A stretch of DNA of 11,031 nt, taken from positions 1-11,031 of the forward strand of contig JAGWLJ010000024.1 of the NCBI GenBank assembly GCA_028873275.1. Direction: 5' to 3'. Source of the DNA: Pseudomonadota bacterium. GTDB taxonomy: Bacteria > Pseudomonadota > Alphaproteobacteria > Rickettsiales > SXRF01. The first letter of the stretch is position 1. Each line of letters opens with the position of its first letter. Positions 6,415 through 11,031 of this stretch are shown here, piece by piece. Position numbers and translations under genes: made by a program. Under the pieces are notes generated by a model. It saw nothing but the letters and a program-made list of their open reading frames with translations. It ran no database searches and had not been told where the DNA came from.

Positions 6415-7122
6415 GTGACAGGCGATAATCTTCCCACGCGGCGGCGATTTTTGCAGCGCATCCTTGCCGGCGGCTCTCTGCTGGCATTGCCCGGTGACGC
6501 ACCTCGCACCTTCCCGCGCCCCGATGATATCCCGCAGCCGCCGGCGGACGATCCCGCGCTTACCCAGGCCTTCGCTGAGGCGCAGGCCAACCTGCAATAC
6601 GCCATCCACTCAGCGGCGGCCGACATCACCCGAGTGCGCAACCGGCTGATTGGAGGCATCATGTCACTCGACCAGCTGCAGATCGTGCTGTCGCTCCCCG
6701 ATGAGGAGCACCCCGGCGAACGTTCCTGTTATCTCAGGATCAACGGCGACGAGAGGCAGGAACAGCTGCCGGGAATGACCGCTCTATTGCGCGCCTGCAC
6801 CGAACTGGAAACGCTGTATGAATGCTATAACCGGGAACGCCCGGCCGAGCAGCAGCGCCATCTCGATTACAAGGCAATTTTGTCTTCCGTTGAACAACAT
6901 GCAACGGGAGTAAATCTCGATGCGGAGGTCGCGGGAACCCTGATGTCGATGTTCGCCACCGCCGCCAAGGGCCAAAGGCCGGAACCGTGGGGAAAGACCG
7001 TTTCTTTGCATGACCCCTGGAGAGTGTGGGAAAGAGAGATCGGCCTTACGCTTATTACGGCATTCCCAACGCATTCGCGATTTCAGGAGCGCCTGCCGGA
7101 AGCCCGCACCACGCAGCGCTGA
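6415..7122 (+). CDS. hypothetical protein with a twin-arginine (Tat) signal, 235 aa
   Basis: The N-terminus TRRRFLQ (8-14) followed by ILAGGSLLALPG fits the twin-arginine signal pattern (S/T)RRxFLK plus a short hydrophobic stretch, so export of a folded protein by the Tat pathway is predicted. The mature part (about 30-235) is soluble, rich in Glu, Ala and Leu, and mostly helical in character. It has no cofactor or enzyme motif that I can identify. The start is GTG at 6415: no in-frame ATG precedes the Tat motif, and starting later would destroy it. Codon use is GC-rich like its neighbours. The gene lies between lolD and dnaE, which are often adjacent in alphaproteobacteria, in the opposite orientation to both. 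It diverges from dnaE and ends flush against lolD. I do not recognise the family and propose no function beyond export. Confidence 0.7.
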   Translation: MTGDNLPTRRRFLQRILAGGSLLALPGDAPRTFPRPDDIPQPPADDPALTQAFAEAQANLQYAIHSAAADITRVRNRLIGGIMSLDQLQIVLSLPDEEHPGERSCYLRINGDERQEQLPGMTALLRACTELETLYECYNRERPAEQQRHLDYKAILSSVEQHATGVNLDAEVAGTLMSMFATAAKGQRPEPWGKTVSLHDPWRVWEREIGLTLITAFPTHSRFQERLPEARTTQR

Positions 7123-7134
7123 CTAGCGCAGCGT
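7111..7134. terminator. hairpin spanning the convergent stops of the Tat-signal gene and lolD
   Basis: ACGCAGCGCT (7111-7120) pairs with AGCGCAGCGT (7125-7134) with one mismatch around a four-base GACT loop. The TGA of the plus-strand gene (7120-7122) and the TAG of lolD (7125-7123 on the minus strand) both lie in the loop and its closing bases. A T-run is missing on both sides, so intrinsic termination is uncertain; a transcript-end structure serving both genes is the likely role. Confidence 0.5.
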
Positions 7135-7794
7135 TCCGCCTTCGAGATTAACCGTCCTGTCCATTCGCTTCGCCAGTTCGAGGTTATGCGTGGCCACCAG
7201 CACACCCATTCCCCTTTCCCTGGTCAGCCGCAGCAGGAGGCCGAACACCGCTTCCGCCGTCACCGGATCAAGATTGCCGGTCGGCTCGTCGGCCAGCAGC
7301 AGCAATGGATCGGTAATCAGCGCGCGCGCGATGGCGGTGCGCTGCTGCTCGCCGCCGGAGAGCTTGCCGGGGCGGTGATGGAGGCGATCCTTGAGCCCCA
7401 GCGATTCCAGCATCTCCGCCGCTCTGGCCTGCGCCTTAGCTGCAGAGATGCCGCCGATCATCTGCGGCAGCATGACGTTTTCCAGTGCCGAAAATTCCGG
7501 CAGCAGGTGATGGAACTGGTAAACGAAGCCCATGTATTTGCGCCGCGCCCGCGTGCGTTTCCCGTCGGAGGCGCCGCTCATCTCCTCACCATTGACATGC
7601 ACCTGTCCGGAAGTCGGCGTATCGAGCAGCCCGGCGATCTGCAGTAGCGTCGATTTGCCGGAACCGCTGGGCCCCACCAGCGCCACCGCCTCACCGCTCC
7701 TGACAGCCAGGTCAAGATGATTCAGCACGGTCAGCGCCCGCTCTCCCTGTTCGTAGATGCGGGTGACGTTCTGCAGGGAGAGGAGGCTACTCAT
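7123..7794 (-). CDS. lolD: lipoprotein-releasing ABC transporter ATP-binding protein LolD
   Basis: LolD is the cytoplasmic ATPase that powers extraction of outer-membrane lipoproteins from the inner membrane and their transfer to the carrier LolA. The 223-residue size is usual for the family. The motifs are the Walker A GPSGSGKST (41-49), Q-loop Gln93 in VYQFHHLLPEFSALENVMLP, signature LSGGEQQR (145-152), Walker B LLLLADEPTG (164-173) and H-loop His203. The Q-loop region with HLLPEF is typical of the LolD/MacB branch rather than of importers. The ATG at 7794 overlaps the last eight bases of the upstream permease gene, which suggests translational coupling and equal supply of the two partners. 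The gene stops flush against the convergent Tat-signal gene. Confidence 0.95.
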   Translation of the reverse strand: MSSLLSLQNVTRIYEQGERALTVLNHLDLAVRSGEAVALVGPSGSGKSTLLQIAGLLDTPTSGQVHVNGEEMSGASDGKRTRARRKYMGFVYQFHHLLPEFSALENVMLPQMIGGISAAKAQARAAEMLESLGLKDRLHHRPGKLSGGEQQRTAIARALITDPLLLLADEPTGNLDPVTAEAVFGLLLRLTRERGMGVLVATHNLELAKRMDRTVNLEGGTLR

Positions 7795-9046
7795 ATCTCA
7801 GCGCCTCCGCCGGATCGAGCGACGCCGCACGTCGCGCCGGATAAATGGTGGCGAGGAAAGAAAGCGCCAGCGCCAGCGCCGCCACCGCCAGCACTTCATT
7901 GAAATCGACTTTCGAGGGCAGGTGCGACAGGAAATAGAGCTCGTCGGTAAAGAGCTTATGCCCCATCATCGACTCCAGCCAGCGCTGGATCTCTTCCGTA
8001 TGGAAGGCGATGAGCAACCCCAGCGCCACACCCAGCAGCGTCCCCAGCAACCCGACGCTGGCCCCGCAGGCGAGGAAAATGCGCAGGATCGAGCCGCGGC
8101 TGGCGCCCATGGTGCGCAGGATGGCGATGCCCCTGCCCTTCTCGCGCACCAGCATGATCAGGCCGGAGATGATGTTGAACGAGGCAACGACGATGATCAG
8201 CATCAGGATCAGGAACATCACATTGCGCTGAACGATGACGGCCTGGAAGATATGGTTGTTGGAAGATTTCCAGTCATAGACGCGGAAACCCGGCCCCAGC
8301 GCGCCGGCGATCTCCCGGGTAATCCGCGGCGCCTGATCAGCGTCAGCGCCGGTCACCTCGATCATCGTCGCCGCGTCGCCGCCATTATCCCTGAGCTTGA
8401 AATACACCTGCGCTTCTTCAAACGGCATGACGATCAGCCCGTTGTCATAGGCATACATGCCGATGGAAAAAATGCCCGCTACCTTATACGCCTTGACGCG
8501 CGGCACCATGCCCGCCACCGTCGCCCTGCCCTCGGGTGAAATCAGCGTGATGTCGTCGCCGACATGCAACCCCATTTTTTCGGCCATGCGGCTGCCGATC
8601 AGCACGCCCTCGCCATGCCCGAACGCCGCCAGACCTCCGGCAGTCATTCGACTGACCAATAAATCCTTTTTCAACAGGTCTTCATAGCGGTAGCCTGCCA
8701 CCATCGCGCCCACCGCCTGTCCTTTGTAGCTCGCCATGATCTGCCCCTCGACTTTGGGCACAGCGCTGACAACGCCGGGAACGGCGGCAATGCTTCTGAT
8801 CACATCGTCGTAGCTGGCAATGCCCGGCGCACCGGTGGCATAAACGCTAACCTGCCCGTCGAGACCGATGATGCTGCGGATCATCTCGCCGCGCACGCCG
8901 TTCATCACCGCCAGCGTGACAATCAGTGTCGCCACCCCCAGCGCGATGCCGATCAGCGAAAACAGCGCGATAACCGAAATCAGCCCCTCCTCGCGCCGCG
9001 CGCGCAGGTAGCGAAAAGCGACCATACGTTCGAAGGGAGAAAGCAT
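7787..9046 (-). CDS. lolC: lipoprotein-releasing system permease (LolC/LolE family)
   Basis: This is the membrane subunit that pairs with LolD to release lipoproteins from the inner membrane. The 419-residue protein has a membrane segment at about 22-48 and a large periplasmic domain at about 49-275. Three further segments follow at about 277-300, 322-347 and 384-403, the FtsX/MacB-type layout. The start MLSPFERMVAFRYLRARREEG and the end FLATIYPARRAASLDPAEALRYE are characteristic of the LolC/E family. Only one such permease gene is present; alphaproteobacteria often encode one, which would then act as a dimer, whereas E. coli has separate LolC and LolE. The label lolC is therefore by family and does not distinguish C from E. 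The ATG at 9046 overlaps the proS stop as TAATG, and the 3' end overlaps lolD by eight bases. Confidence 0.93.
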   Translation of the reverse strand: MLSPFERMVAFRYLRARREEGLISVIALFSLIGIALGVATLIVTLAVMNGVRGEMIRSIIGLDGQVSVYATGAPGIASYDDVIRSIAAVPGVVSAVPKVEGQIMASYKGQAVGAMVAGYRYEDLLKKDLLVSRMTAGGLAAFGHGEGVLIGSRMAEKMGLHVGDDITLISPEGRATVAGMVPRVKAYKVAGIFSIGMYAYDNGLIVMPFEEAQVYFKLRDNGGDAATMIEVTGADADQAPRITREIAGALGPGFRVYDWKSSNNHIFQAVIVQRNVMFLILMLIIVVASFNIISGLIMLVREKGRGIAILRTMGASRGSILRIFLACGASVGLLGTLLGVALGLLIAFHTEEIQRWLESMMGHKLFTDELYFLSHLPSKVDFNEVLAVAALALALSFLATIYPARRAASLDPAEALRYE

Positions 9047-10467
9047 TATTTTTTCATTTCACGTATTATTTCCCTAATATCCTCATCCCCCGATATCCGA
9101 GAGCCAGCATTTTTTTCTATTTCATCTATCTCAGTCGAAATAACGCTAAATGAAAGTAATCGTATTGCGGTCTGGACAGGCACTTCCCGTTTGGCTCCAC
9201 TCTTACGATTCTTTAATTCCACGATGCCTTTTTCAGCGCCTTTTGGGCCGACAGTGGCTTGCCAAGGCAAGCCTATCAAATCCATAGCGGCGAATTTAGC
9301 ACCAGCACGCTCATCGGTATCATCATAAAGGACAGACATGCCGTCTGGCCAACGTAATGCATTATAAAGTTGTTCGCACATGGCATCGCATTTGGCATCA
9401 CCCGGGCGCAGGTTGATCAGGCCGACTTTGAAGGGAGCGACCGATTCCGGCCAGATGATGCCGTTCTCATCGTGGCTGGCCTCGATGATAGCGGCCACCA
9501 GCCGCGAGACACCGATGCCGTAAGAACCGCTCTGGATAATGCGCTCGCTGCCGTCCGGGCCGGAAACCACGGCGCGCATTGGTTTGGAATATTTTTCCCC
9601 GAAGTAGAAAATATGCCCGACCTCGATGCCACGCGCGGATAGGCGCTTACCCTCCGGCACTTCCTTCTCGAAGCGGGCGGCTTCATGCTTTTCATCGGTG
9701 GCGGCATAAAGCTGCGTTCTTGCATCGACCAGCGGCTGGAGATTCCCGTTCCAGTCGACATCCGGGCCGGGAGCCGGCATGTCGATCAGATCCTTGTGGC
9801 AGAAAACCTGGCTCTCGCCGGTGTCGGCGAGGATGATAAACTCATGGGAAAGATCGCCGCCGATGGGGCCGGTGTCCGCGCGCATCGGCACGGCCTTGAG
9901 CCCCATGCGGGCGAAGGTGTTCAGATACGCCACGAACATGCGGTTATAGGAGGCGCGGGCGCCGGCTTCGTCGAGGTCGAAGGAATAGGCGTCTTTCATC
10001 AGGAATTCGCGGCCGCGCATGACGCCGAAGCGCGGGCGCACCTCGTCGCGGAATTTCCATTGCATGTGATAGAGATTTTTCGGCAGATCCTTGTAAGAAC
10101 GGATGGTGGCGCGCACGATGCCGGTGATCATTTCCTCGTTGGTGGGACCGTAAAGCAGGTCGCGCTCATGGCGGTCGCGGATGCGCAGCATTTCCGGCCC
10201 ATAGGCGTCATAGCGGCCGGACTCGCGCCAGAGATCGGCCAATTGCAACGTCGGCATCAGCAGCTCGATGGCGCCGGCGCGGTTCATCTCCTCGCGGATG
10301 ATCTGCTCGATTTTCTTCAATACCGCAAAGCCCAGCGGCAGCCAGCTATAAATCCCCGCCGCCTCCTGGCGGATCATGCCGGCGCGCAGCATCAGCCGAT
10401 GCGAGACGATCTGCGCCTCGGAAGGGTTTTCTTTGATCAGCGGCAGAAAATATCGGGAAAGACGCAT
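9046..10467 (-). CDS. proS: prolyl-tRNA synthetase, short form, with a C-terminal extension
   Basis: ProS attaches proline to its tRNA. It is a class II synthetase of 473 residues, with TNEE (109-112), a motif 2 region RDEVRPRFGVMRGREFLMKDAYSFD (about 140-164), and motif 3 GSYGIGVSRL (314-323). The anticodon-binding domain spans about 345-438. There is no room between motifs 2 and 3 for the roughly 180-residue editing domain of E. coli ProS, as is known for alphaproteobacterial enzymes, which rely on a separate ProXp-type deacylase. From memory, family members end near residue 438, at a sequence like AIRLL. Here a charged tail to REIIREMKK adds about 35 residues. The tail is encoded by DNA with about 40% G+C (9061-9180, counted by eye), and 9181-9420 is about 50%, against about 55-70% in upstream stretches. 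The gap before the ATG is filled by a heptamer array, leaving no clear ribosome site. Confidence 0.96.
   Translation of the reverse strand: MRLSRYFLPLIKENPSEAQIVSHRLMLRAGMIRQEAAGIYSWLPLGFAVLKKIEQIIREEMNRAGAIELLMPTLQLADLWRESGRYDAYGPEMLRIRDRHERDLLYGPTNEEMITGIVRATIRSYKDLPKNLYHMQWKFRDEVRPRFGVMRGREFLMKDAYSFDLDEAGARASYNRMFVAYLNTFARMGLKAVPMRADTGPIGGDLSHEFIILADTGESQVFCHKDLIDMPAPGPDVDWNGNLQPLVDARTQLYAATDEKHEAARFEKEVPEGKRLSARGIEVGHIFYFGEKYSKPMRAVVSGPDGSERIIQSGSYGIGVSRLVAAIIEASHDENGIIWPESVAPFKVGLINLRPGDAKCDAMCEQLYNALRWPDGMSVLYDDTDERAGAKFAAMDLIGLPWQATVGPKGAEKGIVELKNRKSGAKREVPVQTAIRLLSFSVISTEIDEIEKNAGSRISGDEDIREIIREMKK
9049..9156 (-). other. AT-rich C-terminal extension of proS
   Basis: About 36 codons after the point where ProS proteins usually end. 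The peptide (ISTEIDEIEKNAGSRISG, then a Glu/Arg/Lys-rich helix-like end) is charged and hydrophilic. Local G+C near 40% contrasts with the rest of the cluster. The frame continues without interruption from the anticodon-binding domain, so it is translated as part of ProS. Confidence 0.6.
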
Positions 10468-10474
10468 AAAAACC

Positions 10475-10509
10475 GGTGATTAGTGATTGGTGACTGGTGA
10501 TTAGTGTTA
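10475..10509. repeat. one-sided heptamer array between the DUF1467-like gene and proS
   Basis: On the plus strand the sequence reads in sevens: GGTGATT (10475), AGTGATT (10482), GGTGACT (10489), GGTGATT (10496) and the decayed AGTGTTA (10503). The last unit contains the stop codon of the DUF1467-like gene. The array therefore fills nearly the whole 39-base gap before proS. No inverted partner array is visible. On the minus strand it would be in the proS leader, where a ribosome site would be expected. Confidence 0.8.
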
Positions 10510-10691
10510 ATGGACATCGCGCAATGGCACAAGCCCGCTGTTGATAAGAAAATAAAGCCCCAGTGTCACCGCCGCCGCCAGCAGGGTGTTGATTATCAGC
10601 GCACGCTTGAAGGAGGGGCGGAACGCCAGAACGAAGAACATCATGATCCACCAGGCGTTGATGAAGGTGAACGCCGCAAAGGGAAGAGACA

Positions 10692-10692
<1 letters not shown>
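10507..10692 (-). CDS. DUF1467-like small inner-membrane protein, 61 aa
   Basis: The 61-residue protein has two predicted membrane helices: about 8-25 (FINAWWIMMFFVLAFRP) and about 31-52 (ALIINTLLAAAVTLGLYFLIN). A short basic link, SFKR, lies between them. The size, the tryptophan pair in helix 1 and the position between mce and proS fit the alphaproteobacterial DUF1467 family, whose function is unknown. The call rests more on topology and context than on a signature motif. The ATG at 10692 overlaps the mce stop as TAATG, which suggests coupled translation. The stop codon is made from the end of a heptamer array, so the original C-terminus may have been altered when the array arose. Confidence 0.75.

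Positions 10693-11031
<339 letters not shown>

Noticed and set aside
7757..8539. 260-residue plus-strand ORF opposite lolC/E
   Set aside because: Shadow of the permease gene; Arg/Asp/His-rich with no recognisable fold.
9685..10479. 264-residue plus-strand ORF opposite proS
   Set aside because: Antisense to the conserved class II synthetase motifs; no start context and no family resemblance.
10346..10651. 101-residue minus-strand ORF reading through the heptamer array
   Set aside because: Its middle (LITSHQSLITG) is just the heptamer repeat translated, a known kind of spurious ORF. It also overlaps proS and the DUF1467-like gene.

Overview
The window looks like a chromosomal housekeeping segment from a GC-rich, flagellated alphaproteobacterium, probably an uncultured or poorly sampled lineage. 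The evidence is the gene order mce, DUF1467-like, proS, lolC/E, lolD, dnaE, which is typical of alphaproteobacteria; a short-form prolyl-tRNA synthetase without the large editing insertion; and an alphaproteobacterial-type MotA. I see no rRNA, tRNA, CRISPR array, transposase, integrase or phage gene.

Layout from left to right. Positions 3-194 hold the 3' end of an unrecognised plus-strand gene. A small minus-strand ORF (191-403) converges on it and shares its CTAG stop. pabB (436-1752, plus) makes the aminodeoxychorismate precursor of folate. It converges on motA (1826-2695, minus), a flagellar stator gene with no motB beside it. dnaE (2776-6339, minus), the replicative polymerase, lies upstream of motA. 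A gene for a predicted Tat-exported protein of unknown function (6415-7122, plus) diverges from dnaE over 75 bases and ends exactly where lolD ends. The minus-strand cluster 7123-11031 reads mce (cut by the window edge), a DUF1467-like membrane protein, proS, lolC/E and lolD. Its members overlap by 1 or 8 bases at three junctions, which suggests an operon with translational coupling. LolD and LolC/E together form the lipoprotein-release ABC transporter.

The most unusual content is a set of small palindromic or heptamer-periodic repeat elements. (1) A C/G-rich palindrome of about 90 bases sits in frame inside pabB and adds about 30 residues in the linker before the chorismate-binding domain. 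(2) A palindrome made of inverted GGTGTCA-type heptamer arrays sits in frame inside dnaE and adds 27 residues. (3) An inverted repeat built on GGTCATT-type heptamers fills the pabB/motA gap. (4) A one-sided GGTGATT-type heptamer array fills the proS/DUF1467 gap. Elements 2 to 4 share a seven-base period and a leading GGT although the remaining bases differ. They resemble the heptameric short tandem repeats of cyanobacteria in form and the Rickettsia palindromic elements in their tolerated in-frame insertion. I could not test how many copies the genome holds.

A second oddity is proS. Its anticodon-binding domain is encoded by DNA clearly lower in GC than the rest of the gene, and the protein ends in a tail of about 35 residues that seems absent from usual family members.
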